Both the position numbers and the translations under genes were made by a program. 64,000 nt of DNA from CBDDEC01 sp965226785 (GTDB lineage Bacteria > Chloroflexota > Dehalococcoidia > UBA2979). The stretch covers positions 868,001-932,000 of the forward strand of contig CBDDEC010000002.1 of the NCBI GenBank assembly GCA_965226785.1, written 5' to 3'. Positions 37,060-45,522 of this stretch are shown in pieces. The notes under the pieces were generated by a model. The model was not told the DNA's origin and searched no databases. It was given only the letters and a program-made list of their open reading frames with translations. How positions within the stretch are numbered: position 1 is the first letter of the stretch; the number at the start of each line of letters is the position of its first letter.

Positions 37060-37743
37060 CACATCCGCGCCGGTCCACCGACCATCAGAACCTCGAGGTG
37101 TTTGCTCCAGGGTTCGGCCTCGAGCTCGTGCGCTTTTTCGGCTGCCTCTGCGGAGCTCCGGTACGGCCTCGCCTCACCAGGCGCTCCGGACTACTTCGGC
37201 CTGGTCAGGCACAACCTCCCTTTTTCTCGTCTCGCGGTTGTAGACATAGCCGTACATGCCGCGCTCCGTGCCCTGGGGGAGTCGGCCCGATCGGGCACGC
37301 TCGCGCTTTCCCCGCATCGTTCGTTCGACGATTTTCTCGCGCTCGAACTCAGCGGCGAAGGCCTTCACGCTGCGGACGAGCTGCCCGACGGCCGTGTCCT
37401 CGAAGTCCTCTGTAACGAAATCGAGTGCCACGCCCTGCTGCTCCATCTCTTCCACCAAGATGGCAACGTGAGTTTGCTTCCTGCTCAAACGGTCCACGGC
37501 GCGGGCGAGCACGATGTCAACCTGACCACTAGCCGTCAGCTCCCGCACCCGCTCCATCCCTGGCCGGTCGAGCGTTGACCCCATAGCGGTATCTCGCAGC
37601 TGCGCGACGACCGACCAGCCGTGCTCCTGGGCATACGCGAAACAGGAAGCCTCTTGCGTACTCAGCGAGGTGCCCTCGCGTTCCTGCGCATCGGTCGAGA
37701 CCCGCGAATAGATCACGCAGCGATGCATAGTGCCGTCGTCCAT
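37060..37743 (-). pseudogene. Second serine recombinase, truncated
   Basis: The catalytic domain reads CVIYSRVSTDAQEREGTSLS, LARAVDRLSRKQTHVAIL and FVTEDFEDTAVGQLVRSV, a complete resolvase-type domain with Ser in RVSTDA. After PYG-like GMYGYVYNRETRKR the main frame stops at 37174. A further piece in another frame (LEQTPRGSDGRWTGADV) is the expected continuation of the recombinase domain, so the gene is shifted and then cut at about 37060. ATG at 37743 overlaps the end of the upstream unknown gene by 31 bases. It is different from the tRNA-proximal recombinase. Confidence 0.75.
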
Positions 37744-38384
37744 CTCCGCTTCTCCCCTCCAGGCACCCGAGTGGGCCACCTATCGTTGCTGGCCAGCAAA
37801 GCGGCCCTCAGCCTTCGACCTAGCGCGGCGGATGACCCTGCAAGAATGTCGAGCAATCGCACGACGTCCGATGGCCACGAGGCCGGGTCAGAAGAAACTC
37901 TCTCCAGGTATCCTTGGTACTCAGACAAGTGCTCCTGAGATTGCCACGGCGCGAGAATGAGGAGAGTATCCAGCTGGTCGAGTGGTTCTCCCTGACGCAG
38001 GCGCACCGCATAGGCGTCCGCCAGGACGAGGGTGAATCGTTGGTCACCTGGGCTGTCTGGGCTCGCGTTGATCTTCAAAAGGAAGTCGGCGATTTCCGCG
38101 ACGGGTACTGTCAGGTCCGATAGGTAGGGCGCACAAACGCGCAGAACGCTGAGGATTTGTAGTAGCTCGTCTCCAGTACGGTCCAGGAGGCTGACCCCGG
38201 TCTGCCCGTTGGTTCGAAAGCCTCTGACTATCCGCTGGACTGTCCGGACGTGGGGGAGGTCACCCGCGAAGCTCTCGTCAAGCGAGAGCAGGCGATGAAT
38301 CCGCGAGGGGTTCTCGCCTCGCTCGGAGAGTTCACGGATCGCGCCCAAAAGAGGCGATGGTGAATTGTGGCGTGTCTGGCTCAA
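37713..38384 (-). CDS. Unknown protein with HTH-like N-terminus, coupled to a recombinase
   Basis: A 223-residue protein. Residues 12-55 (LGAIRELSERGENPSRIHRL, then VRTVQRIVRGFR) look like a helix-turn-helix. The rest is helical and acidic with no known motif (VPVAEIADFLLKI, LADAYAVRLRQGEPLDQLDT). It overlaps the start of the serine recombinase, so both are one transcription unit. It may regulate or assist recombination, but this is inference. The family is not recognised. Confidence 0.65.
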   Translation of the reverse strand: MSQTRHNSPSPLLGAIRELSERGENPSRIHRLLSLDESFAGDLPHVRTVQRIVRGFRTNGQTGVSLLDRTGDELLQILSVLRVCAPYLSDLTVPVAEIADFLLKINASPDSPGDQRFTLVLADAYAVRLRQGEPLDQLDTLLILAPWQSQEHLSEYQGYLERVSSDPASWPSDVVRLLDILAGSSAALGRRLRAALLASNDRWPTRVPGGEKRRWTTALCIAA

Positions 38385-38462
38385 CGCTCATACCTCTGTG
38401 GCAGTCCTGCTTCCAGAGAAATGGTACCGACTTGCGCCCGCTCCGGTGACAAGACCTGGAGA

Positions 38463-38488
38463 TGTCGCTAGGTGTCGCTGCATGTCGC
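38463..38488 (+). repeat. Three TGTCGC direct repeats in 10-bp phase
   Basis: TGTCGC occurs at 38463, 38473 and 38483, exactly 10 bp apart, followed by a GTTTTT tract. It lies in the 370-bp divergent region between the HTH-like gene and the primase gene. Helically phased direct repeats here fit an operator or replication iteron. Confidence 0.5.
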
Positions 38489-38532
38489 GTTTTTGACGCC
38501 CCTTTCTTGGCCCAGCGCCGGAAGATCCGAGC

Positions 38533-38691
38533 ATGTCGATCCCGAAGAACCCGCGGGTGTTCGCGCCGTCGGTGACTCTCATGGCAAGCGTTTCGCAGAG
38601 GCCACCCGAGTGGGAGGTGCTCTGGTCGAGGCTCCTCGCTGAGGTAGACGCTCCATCGGTAAGCGCTACAAGGTCCGGTCAGAAAAAGTGA
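38533..38691 (+). CDS. Small hypothetical protein (52 aa)
   Basis: ATG at 38533 after GGAAG gives a short basic/acidic protein with a likely helix (RPPEWEVLWSRLLAEVD). It ends 64 bases before the primase gene on the same strand. The composition is protein-like, not Arg/Pro-biased, but no family is recognised. It could be a leader gene of the primase unit. Confidence 0.4.
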   Translation: MSIPKNPRVFAPSVTLMASVSQRPPEWEVLWSRLLAEVDAPSVSATRSGQKK

Positions 38692-38754
38692 GCTGCAGGC
38701 TTTCTGATTACGGCAAGTATGTCGGTTTGTCCGAGGTGACCCTCGCGGACTGGG

Positions 38755-39669
38755 GTGTCGGCGGCAAGCGGCGGCAGCGCGGTGCGTAGCGGTTTCGTCG
38801 ATGACCTCGCCGCTTTCCCCGAGGATCTTAGGCGCTTGGACCAATGGGTCTGCTGGCGGCTTGAGGAAGCCGGTCGTGCCAAGCCTGCAAAGGTCCCCTA
38901 TACGCCGGGAACGACAACACGCGCCGATACAACCGACTCCGCGACCTGGGGTTCGTTCGAGGCGGCAACCGCGCACGCCGCTCGCGATCGCGGTCTAGGC
39001 GTAGGTTTTGTCTTCTCCTCCGCGGACGGCTTCGTCGGTGTTGATCTGGACCATTGCCGCAACCCGGATTCGGGCGAGTTAGAACCATGGGCTGCTGACA
39101 TCGTCGAGCGGCTTGCCTCCTACACCGAGGTGAGTCCGTCGGGCATCGGGCTGCACATCATCGTGCAAGGAGAGCTGCGGACGGCGCGCAGGCGGCGTGG
39201 CGCGTTCGAGGTCTACGACGCCTCGCGGTACTTCACGGTTACCGGCGAACAGGTGTCCCGATACGGCCTGCGAAAGTGCCAGGACGACCTCGACGCCGTC
39301 TGCAAGCAGCATCTTCTAAGCCTCCCCGAGGAGGCGACGGAGTCTGCCGAGGTCTACACCGTTCTACGACCCGACCTGAGCGCCTCGGATCGAGCGGTTC
39401 GTGACCTCATCCGTCGGGGCGCATACGGGAGCAAGGCGGCCGAGTTATTCGACGGTCGCTTTGAGAAGTACGCATCTCAGAGCGAGGCAGACTTGGCGTT
39501 GTCGTCCCTCTTAGTGGCGATATGCGGCGGCAACCACGGCGGAGTCGATCGGCTCTTTCGCCACTCCGGGCTCATGCGTGACAAGTGGGATGAACAGCGT
39601 GGTGCCTTGACGTATGGCGCGACGACCGTGGCGAAGGTGTCGCCTCAAGAACCCAGACGCCCGTGGGTT
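38755..39669 (+). pseudogene. Primase-polymerase (NrS-1-like) N-terminal part, interrupted by IS3
   Basis: The 305 codons encode a phage/plasmid primase-polymerase type domain: LDQWVCWRLEEAG and KPAKVPYTPGTTTRADTT near the start, GVGFVFSSADGFVGVDLDHC with the metal-binding Asp pair, and SPSGIGLHIIVQGEL, FEVYDASRYFTVTGEQ. A helix-bundle domain follows (SEADLALSSLLVAICGGNHG, RLFRHSGLMRDKWDEQRG). This layout is that of NrS-1 polymerase-like replication proteins. The IS copy splits the reading frame with a GTT duplication; the remainder of the gene continues at 40962. Confidence 0.8.
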
Positions 39670-39719
39670 TGAACCGCCCCGGGAATGTTGGAGGCTCCAG
39701 TCCTTGAGAGGATGGAGCG

Positions 39720-40040
39720 ATGACACGACCAGGCAGATACCCAGCGGAGATCCGCGAGCGGGCGGTCCGGATGGTGTTCGAGCACGAGCGGGACCACTCG
39801 TCGCAGTGGGCAACGATCAGCTCGATCGCCTCGAAGTTCGGGATGACGCCGGAGACGTTACGGAAGTGGGTGCGACGGGCTGAGGTCGACGGCGGCGCAC
39901 GGCCGGGGCAGACGACGGAGGAGCAGACGCGGCTGCGGGAGCTCGAGCGCGAGAACCGTGAGCTGCGCCGGGCGAACGAGATCCTCAAGGCCGCTTCGGC
40001 TTTTTTCGCGCGGGAGCTCGACCCGCGACTGCCGAAATGA
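39720..40040 (+). CDS. IS3-family transposase OrfA (copy 2)
   Basis: A helix-turn-helix plus leucine-zipper protein as in copy 1, with Val in place of Met in the HTH (LRKWVRRAEVDGG). The T TTT TTC slippery heptamer is at 40001-40007 in the same phase. Expression would give OrfA and, by -1 frameshifting, OrfAB. Confidence 0.95.
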   Translation: MTRPGRYPAEIRERAVRMVFEHERDHSSQWATISSIASKFGMTPETLRKWVRRAEVDGGARPGQTTEEQTRLRELERENRELRRANEILKAASAFFARELDPRLPK

Positions 40041-40927
40041 CTCGCTTCATCAAGACCCACCGCGAACGCTTCGGGGTCGAGCCGATCTGCCGGGAACTGC
40101 AGGTCGCCCCGTCCAGCTACTACGCCGCCCGGAGCCGACCGCTCTCGGCGCGGCGGGTGCGTGACGAGGCGTTGAAGGTGAAGCTGCAGCACGTCCACGC
40201 CGAACAGTTCGGGGTCTACGGTGCGCGCAAGCTCTGGCGCCAGCTGCACCGCGAGGGCATCCCCGTCGCGCGCTGCACCGTGGAGCGGCTGATGCGGGAG
40301 CTGAGTCTCTCTGGGGTGGTACGTGGGAAGGTCAAACGGACGACCGTGGCGGACGAGAGCGCGCCCAGACCGGCGGACCTCGTGGAGCGGGACTTCCACG
40401 CACCAGCCCCCAACCGGCTCTGGGTAGCCGACCTCACCTACGTGCCCAGCTGGTCGGGCTTCGTCTACGTCGCCTTCGTCATCGACGTCTACTCGCGCTC
40501 GGTCGTCGGCTGGCAGGCATCGCGCTCACTGCGGACCGAACTCGCGCTCGATGCCCTTGAGCAGGCGCTATGGGCGCGGAACGGACCCTTCGACGGGCTG
40601 ATTCATCATAGCGATCGTGGGGTGCAGTACCTCTCGATCCGCTACACCGAGCGGCTCGCCGAGGCCGGGGCCGTGACCTCGGTCGGGAGTCGTGGTGACT
40701 CCTATGACAACGCGCTGGCGGAGTCGGTGATCGGGCTCTACAAGGCGGAGTTGGTGCACCGCCGGGGACCGTGGCGCGGACTCGACGACCTCGAGCTGGC
40801 GACGCTGGAGTGGGTGGACTGGTATAACCATCGGCGGTTGCATAGTGCGCTCGACTACCTGCCACCCGCCGAGTACGAGCGCAACCAGGAACGTGAGCTG
40901 GTCTCGGCAGGTGCCGGGACTCAATGA
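40037..40927 (+). CDS. IS3-family transposase OrfB (copy 2), DDE integrase core
   Basis: Residue-for-residue the same as copy 1: HTH_21 region, then Asp (WVADLTY), Asp (HHSDRGVQY) and Glu (ALAESVIG). It starts at the ATGA overlap with orfA. Both copies are intact, so the element could still be active. Confidence 0.95.
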   Translation: MTRFIKTHRERFGVEPICRELQVAPSSYYAARSRPLSARRVRDEALKVKLQHVHAEQFGVYGARKLWRQLHREGIPVARCTVERLMRELSLSGVVRGKVKRTTVADESAPRPADLVERDFHAPAPNRLWVADLTYVPSWSGFVYVAFVIDVYSRSVVGWQASRSLRTELALDALEQALWARNGPFDGLIHHSDRGVQYLSIRYTERLAEAGAVTSVGSRGDSYDNALAESVIGLYKAELVHRRGPWRGLDDLELATLEWVDWYNHRRLHSALDYLPPAEYERNQERELVSAGAGTQ

Positions 40928-40961
40928 ACCGAGTCTCCACTAAACCCGGGGCGGTTCAGTT

Positions 40962-42583
40962 CGTCTCCAGGGTCGCCTGGACCATGCGGTGGCGTCAGCG
41001 TCCGACGCGCTCGTGGCGAACAATGAACCACCCACATTGTTCCTCCTCGGGACGATGCCGGTCAGGGTCCTCGTTGCTGGTGACGAGCTGTCCATCACGC
41101 GCCTCGACGCTGACGGGCTGCTTCCGCTTCTCGCGGCGGCAGCTGACTTCAAGGTGCAGAAGGACAAGGTCCTCGTTGATGCCCACCCCACGAAGCAGCT
41201 GGCCCGGTCGACCCTTGCCACGGGTCTGGATCTGCCGAGGCTAAGCGCGGTAGCGCGGAGCCCCCTACTGCTGGCATCTGGCGAGGTCGTGCGGGGTACC
41301 ACCAACCAACCGGCATCTACGTTGACGCGGAGGGTGAGTTTGCGAACCTCGTGGTGAGGGTACCGCCTACCAAGGAAGAAGTCGCACGTGCCCGAAACAT
41401 GTTTGATGACCTGCTCTGCGACTTCGAGTTCTCGGAGGAATCCGATCGGGCGGGTGCCTTGGCCCTCATCCTCACGCCGCTCGCCAGGGGTCTGCTCGAC
41501 GACGCCCGAACGCCCTTGTTCGTCGTGGACGCACCGAGGGCAGGCACCGGCAAGACCCTGCTTGCCCACGTATCCAACTTGCTTGCTACGGGCCGCCCAG
41601 CCGCCGCCTCGGTCGCGCCCACGACCGACGAGGAATGGCGCAAGCGAATCACGGCAGAGGCGCTCGACCCGCCGCAGGTAATGCTGATCGACAACGTCGA
41701 GCGCGAGGTCAGGTCCGAGGCTTTGGCGGCGGCGGTAACGTCGGGCCTGTGGCGTGACCGTCTCCTCGGGCAATCCTCCGCGGTCACACTGCCGCAGCGG
41801 TCGATGATCGTCGTGACGGGCAACAACGTCCGTCTGGGTGGGGACATCCCCAGGCGCACGGTCCGCATCCGGATGGACGCAAAGACGCCCCGCCCCTGGG
41901 AGCGAAGTGGTTGGCGGCACCCTGACCTCGAGGCTTTCGTCCTGGAGCGTAGGCGGAGTCTGGTCGAGGCCGCGCTCACCATGTTGGCAGCGGGTGCTGC
42001 AGGGACATGGACCGGCCTGCCTTCGCTTGCAGGGTTCGACCGTTGGGCGCGTGTAATCGGGCTTAGCCTGGCTGCGGCCGAGATGCCGGGCTTCCTCGAC
42101 AACCAAGCCGCCCTGTGGGAGGAGCATGACTCCGCGTCCGTCGAGTGGGCGGGATTCCTCTGCCATTTGCATTCTGCGGCTGGGTCGGGCCACCACACTG
42201 CACGAAGTTTGGTCGGAGCGATCCAGAACCTCGACCTGGATACTGCGTTGCCGTCCTCCTTGAGCAGCCTGGATCTCACGGCCAAAGGTGCTGCCCAGCG
42301 TCTTGGTGTCGAACTGCGCAAACAGCGGGATGTTCGATTCGAGTGCACGCACGGAGAGGTATGGGTGGCGCGCGCCGCAGACAGCAGGTCTAAGGCCGCG
42401 ACCTGGACGCTCCATCACAGTCCGCGGGGCAGCGCCGGGGCTGCCGGGATCGCCGGGGCTAGATCCAGCCCCCGGAGATCTGATGAGTCGACGGAGATCG
42501 AAGAGAGCAGATCACTCCCGGTACTCCCCGCACCCCCTGCGGCACCCCCCTGTGAAGATGGTCAGTCTGGAGGCACACCGTGA
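40962..42583 (+). pseudogene. Primase-helicase C-terminal part, with a further frameshift
   Basis: Removing the IS and one GTT restores the frame from the N-terminal part (PRRPWV then RLQGRLDHAV). The frame shifts once more near 41293, where GEVVRG should continue as YHQPTGIYVDAEGEFANLVV. From 41351 on, a P-loop ATPase follows: Walker A DAPRAGTGKTLLAH, Walker B VMLIDNVE, and sensor-like MIVVTGNN then RRTVRIRM (arginine finger region). This is a helicase-like replication ATPase fused to primase. The last 60 residues are low-complexity. Dead as it stands. Confidence 0.8.
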
Positions 42584-42933
42584 CCGGTCGTACGCCTAAT
42601 TTACTCTTGTACGAGCTGCGGAGGCAGCGATGGTCGCGGATGACTCAGGTAGGCCTTGAGCACTACCTCGTGTCGTCATTCGGACGAGTATCCAACCTCG
42701 ATAATCGCCGACGGCTCAAGCCGAACCGGGAGAGCAATCCCGTCACCGTGAATTTATGGAATGCGGCCACCGGCAGAACTGACGCGCACCGGATCAGCAA
42801 CCTCGTTGCTGATGCTGGCTTCCAGGTCGATTGGCACTTGCTCCAGGATGAGGCCGCCTGGAGCGGCTGGCTGAAGAGGGCAGAGGGGAAGGCCCGGAGG
42901 GCGGGCGAACACCTCAATGCGACGCATTCGTAG
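42580..42933 (+). CDS. NUMOD4-like DNA-binding protein
   Basis: The 117-residue protein has the NUMOD4-type pattern LEHYLVSSFGRVSNLDNRRR, then LKPNRESNPVTVNL and DAHRISNLVADAGF. NUMOD4 usually precedes an HNH domain in homing endonucleases; no HNH residues remain here. The GTG start overlaps the stop of the primase-helicase gene (GTGA), so translation is coupled. It may be a DNA-binding accessory of replication or a nuclease remnant. Confidence 0.65.
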   Translation: MTGRTPNLLLYELRRQRWSRMTQVGLEHYLVSSFGRVSNLDNRRRLKPNRESNPVTVNLWNAATGRTDAHRISNLVADAGFQVDWHLLQDEAAWSGWLKRAEGKARRAGEHLNATHS

Positions 42934-43008
42934 GTACAGCGTGACCGACCAAGGAGGTGATCAGCGCGATCAAGCCCGACCTGAGGGCTCTGATGCTCCT
43001 ATCGCCTG

Positions 43009-44082
43009 TCAAGCGAGCGATTCGGGGCGCGGGAGGTGGCGATAGAGCTGCCGTGCGACGTAGCGCTTGAGCGAGCGGATGATCTCGCGCTTGGAGCGGC
43101 CCTCGCGCGTGCGCCGCTCGACGTAGCGGCGGGTGCGGGGGTCGTGGACCATGCGGACCATGACGATTCGCCAGAGCGCTTGATTCGCGGTGCGGTCGCC
43201 ACCGCGGTTGAGTCGTTTGCGGATGGTCAGCCCCGACGAGGCGTCGATCGGAGCGACGCCGCAGTGATGGGCGAATGCCGCCTCGCTGCGGAGGCGTTGC
43301 GGGTTGTCGCCGGCGGAGACGAGCAGAGCGCCGGCGGTGTCGGTGCCCACGCCGAAGCAGGCCACCAGGGCGGGTGCGGTGGTGGCGACCAGCTGCTCGA
43401 GCACGGTGTCGAGGCGGCGGCGCTCTGCCTCGAGGCGCTGCACCCGTCGAGCCAGCTCACGCAGGGCCAGCTTGGTGGCGCCGACGGCGGTCGTGGGGTC
43501 GGCGGGGCGCAGCCGCGCCGCGGTCGTCACCAGCTCGAACACAGTGCTGCCCCGCAGTGCGGCCCGGAGGTCGTCCGGTCCACTCACGAGCAGGGCGCGC
43601 ATCTGGTTGAGGGCCGTCGTGCGTGCATGCCCGGCCGAGCGGCGAGCCGTGCGCAGCGCGCGGATCGCCTCCACGGCACCGCTGCGGGTCTTCGCCTCAC
43701 CCGAGGCCTCCCCTGACTGCGCAGCGCGAGCGGCGGCGATGGCGTCGACGGGGTCGGACTTACCGTGGCGGCGTCGCAGCTGGCGGTTGGGGCGATTCAC
43801 CTCCACCACCGCCACCGCTTCGGCGAGCAGATAGCGGGTCAGGCCAGCGCCGTAGGTGCCCGTCCCTTCGACGCCGATGCGCTCGACCGGACCAAGGCTG
43901 CGGAGCCAGGCGAGCGCCTGTCGGTAGCCGGCCGTGGTCGTCGCGAACGACCGCACCCCGAGCTCGCCGCCCCGCTCATCGAGCGCGGCGACCACGTGCT
44001 GGTCGCGGTGCGTGTCGACCCCGGCGGTGACGCGCGTGGTCGCATCTGTCATGGTGGTCATCGTCATCCCTTCATCGAACAA
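43009..44082 (-). CDS. IS110-family transposase, copy A
   Basis: The N-terminal RuvC-like DEDD domain has Asp in VTAGVDTHRDQHV, Glu in RIGVEGTGTYG and the Asp pair in RRHGKSDPVDAIAAA. The C-terminal domain has the catalytic Ser region SAGDNPQRLRSEAAFAHHCG, then GVAPIDASSG and RLNRGGDRTANQAL. This is the IS110 group architecture. The frame opens at TTG; inner ATGs about 5 codons later are likely starts. Full length, no disruption. Confidence 0.95.
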   Translation of the reverse strand: MFDEGMTMTTMTDATTRVTAGVDTHRDQHVVAALDERGGELGVRSFATTTAGYRQALAWLRSLGPVERIGVEGTGTYGAGLTRYLLAEAVAVVEVNRPNRQLRRRHGKSDPVDAIAAARAAQSGEASGEAKTRSGAVEAIRALRTARRSAGHARTTALNQMRALLVSGPDDLRAALRGSTVFELVTTAARLRPADPTTAVGATKLALRELARRVQRLEAERRRLDTVLEQLVATTAPALVACFGVGTDTAGALLVSAGDNPQRLRSEAAFAHHCGVAPIDASSGLTIRKRLNRGGDRTANQALWRIVMVRMVHDPRTRRYVERRTREGRSKREIIRSLKRYVARQLYRHLPRPESLA

Positions 44083-44348
44083 TCTGTGCAGGGTGGCCGC
44101 ACGTGCCGGGACGGCGGACAGGACAGGGACGAGCCGCCAAGGCAGGCTCCTATGAGGTCACGTTCGCCCGACCGGTGCGTGCCAGATGGACTCGGAGGCG
44201 CGGCCGACAGATCAGAGCGAGAGCAGCCGAAGCGCCAGTCAGAATCTGGGGTCAGACCGAGCCCGGGAGCCCACCCGGCACCGTAAACGCTCGCCGCCTA
44301 GTGGTGGCTGGGCGTCGTACCGATCATCCCTGTCAGATCTCAGACCAC
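44083..44348 (-). ncRNA. Putative bridge RNA leader of IS110 copy A
   Basis: Members of the IS110 group transcribe a structured bridge RNA from the non-coding 5' end, between the element's left end and the transposase. This element has 266 nt there and almost no 3' non-coding sequence, the expected arrangement. Inverted segments such as GGGTGGGCTCCC are present. The RNA itself and its loops are not predicted here. Confidence 0.5.
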
Positions 44349-45256
44349 GGATCCCCTGCTAGCGTCACGCTCACTGGCGATGCAGGAGAGGACTGCCCGT
44401 GATGTGCCCGCGCTGTGACTCGGATCAGATCGTTCGACGGCGTCGGCGCACCTCGCTCGGGTACCGCTCGTTCGCCTGCCACGCTTGCCGGAGTATCTTC
44501 AACGAGCGAACCGGCACGCCGTTCAACGATCTCCAGGTCCCGACCGACGTGGTGCTCCTTGCCGTGCTGTGGCGCCTCCGCTACAAGCTGAGTTTCCGCG
44601 ACGTCGCCGAGCTATTGCTCGAACGCGGCTTCGAAGTCACGCACGAGACCGTCCGTGTCTGGGAGTTCCGGTTCGCTCCGGCGCTCGCCGAGCAGCTGCG
44701 CGCCAAGCGGCGCGGCCGAGCCGGAGTCTCCTGGTACCTTGATGAGACCTACGTGAAGGTCAGCGGACGCTGGTGCTATCTCTACCGTGCCATCGACCAC
44801 GGTGGAGATCTCATCGACTCGATGTTGAGCGAGCGCCGTGACAAACATGCCGCGCGACGGTTCCTACGACGGTTAGTCGAGATCTCTGAAGGCCGGCCTC
44901 GACGGATCACGACAGACCTGCATCCCGCCTACCGGCGGGCGATCCGCTGGATCATCGGCCGCAAGGCGTGGCACCGCACGACGCAGTACCTCAACAACTA
45001 CACGGAGCAGAGCCATCGCGCTCTGAAGCAGCGCTACTACCCGATGCTGGGTTTCGCCAGCTTCGAGTCAGCCTCGCGCTTCTGTTCTGCGTTCGACGAG
45101 CTCCGACAGTACCTGCGTGTCCGCCGCCGAGGTGAGAAACAAGTCGCGCTCGCGGAGCAGAGACGGCTGTTCCTCGTTCGCTGGCGTTCGCTGATCGCGG
45201 AGCTCGCAGCGGCCTAGTCACCCCAGACGGACCAAACGCGCCCGCCGCAGTGATCG
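44349..45256 (+). mobile_element. IS6-like element between the two IS110 copies
   Basis: The 908-bp segment between the IS110 copies holds one transposase gene. Read inward, its two ends are similar (GATCCCCTGC on the left and GATCACTGC on the right), as if they were imperfect terminal inverted repeats. The outermost bases of the element may lie beyond the IS110 insertions. The exact ends are uncertain. Confidence 0.5.
44402..45217 (+). CDS. IS6-like DDE transposase with N-terminal zinc ribbon
   Basis: A 271-residue protein. It has an N-terminal CPRCDSDQIVRRRR and FACHACRSIF zinc ribbon, then LSFRDVAELLLERGFEVTHE, typical of IS6. DDE residues are in SWYLDETYVKVSG, ITTDLHPAYRRA and YTEQSHRALKQR. 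The zinc ribbon before the IS6 core is less common than the plain form. ATG at 44402 next to a GTG, with GGAGAGG upstream. The gene is intact. Confidence 0.85.
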   Translation: MCPRCDSDQIVRRRRRTSLGYRSFACHACRSIFNERTGTPFNDLQVPTDVVLLAVLWRLRYKLSFRDVAELLLERGFEVTHETVRVWEFRFAPALAEQLRAKRRGRAGVSWYLDETYVKVSGRWCYLYRAIDHGGDLIDSMLSERRDKHAARRFLRRLVEISEGRPRRITTDLHPAYRRAIRWIIGRKAWHRTTQYLNNYTEQSHRALKQRYYPMLGFASFESASRFCSAFDELRQYLRVRRRGEKQVALAEQRRLFLVRWRSLIAELAAA

Positions 45257-45522
45257 GTGGTCTGAGATCTGACAGGGATGATCGGTACGACGCCCAGCCA
45301 CCACTAGGCGGCGAGCGTTTACGGTGCCGGGTGGGCTCCCGGGCTCGGTCTGACCCCAGATTCTGACTGGCGCTTCGGCTGCTCTCGCTCTGATCTGTCG
45401 GCCGCGCCTCCGAGTCCATCTGGCACGCACCGGTCGGGCGAACGTGACCTCATAGGAGCCTGCCTTGGCGGCTCGTCCCTGTCCTGTCCGCCGTCCCGGC
45501 ACGTGCGGCCACCCTGCACAGA
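45257..45522 (+). ncRNA. Putative bridge RNA leader of IS110 copy B
   Basis: Same 266-nt leader as copy A. The octamer TGATCGGT occurs both across the left junction (45252-45259) and inside the leader (45279-45286), which could be a guide-target match or chance. Assignment rests on position by analogy with IS621-type elements. Confidence 0.5.

Larger units (their letters stand above)
39670..40958 (+). mobile_element. IS3-family insertion sequence, copy 2
   Basis: Identical in length (1289 bp) to the copy at 35699 and in the same orientation, with the same perfect 14-bp inverted repeats. GTT flanks both ends as a 3-bp target duplication. It is inserted in the primase-helicase gene. The two copies differ by a single residue in OrfA, so one transposed recently. 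Confidence 0.95.
42985..44348 (-). mobile_element. IS110-family insertion sequence, copy A
   Basis: This 1364-bp unit is repeated in inverted orientation at 45257-46620. The limits are where the two copies stop matching: GTGGTCTGAG at the 5' end and AGAGCCC at the 3' end. There are no terminal inverted repeats or target duplications, as expected for the family. A 266-nt non-coding leader precedes the transposase, and only about 24 nt follow it. Confidence 0.85.
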
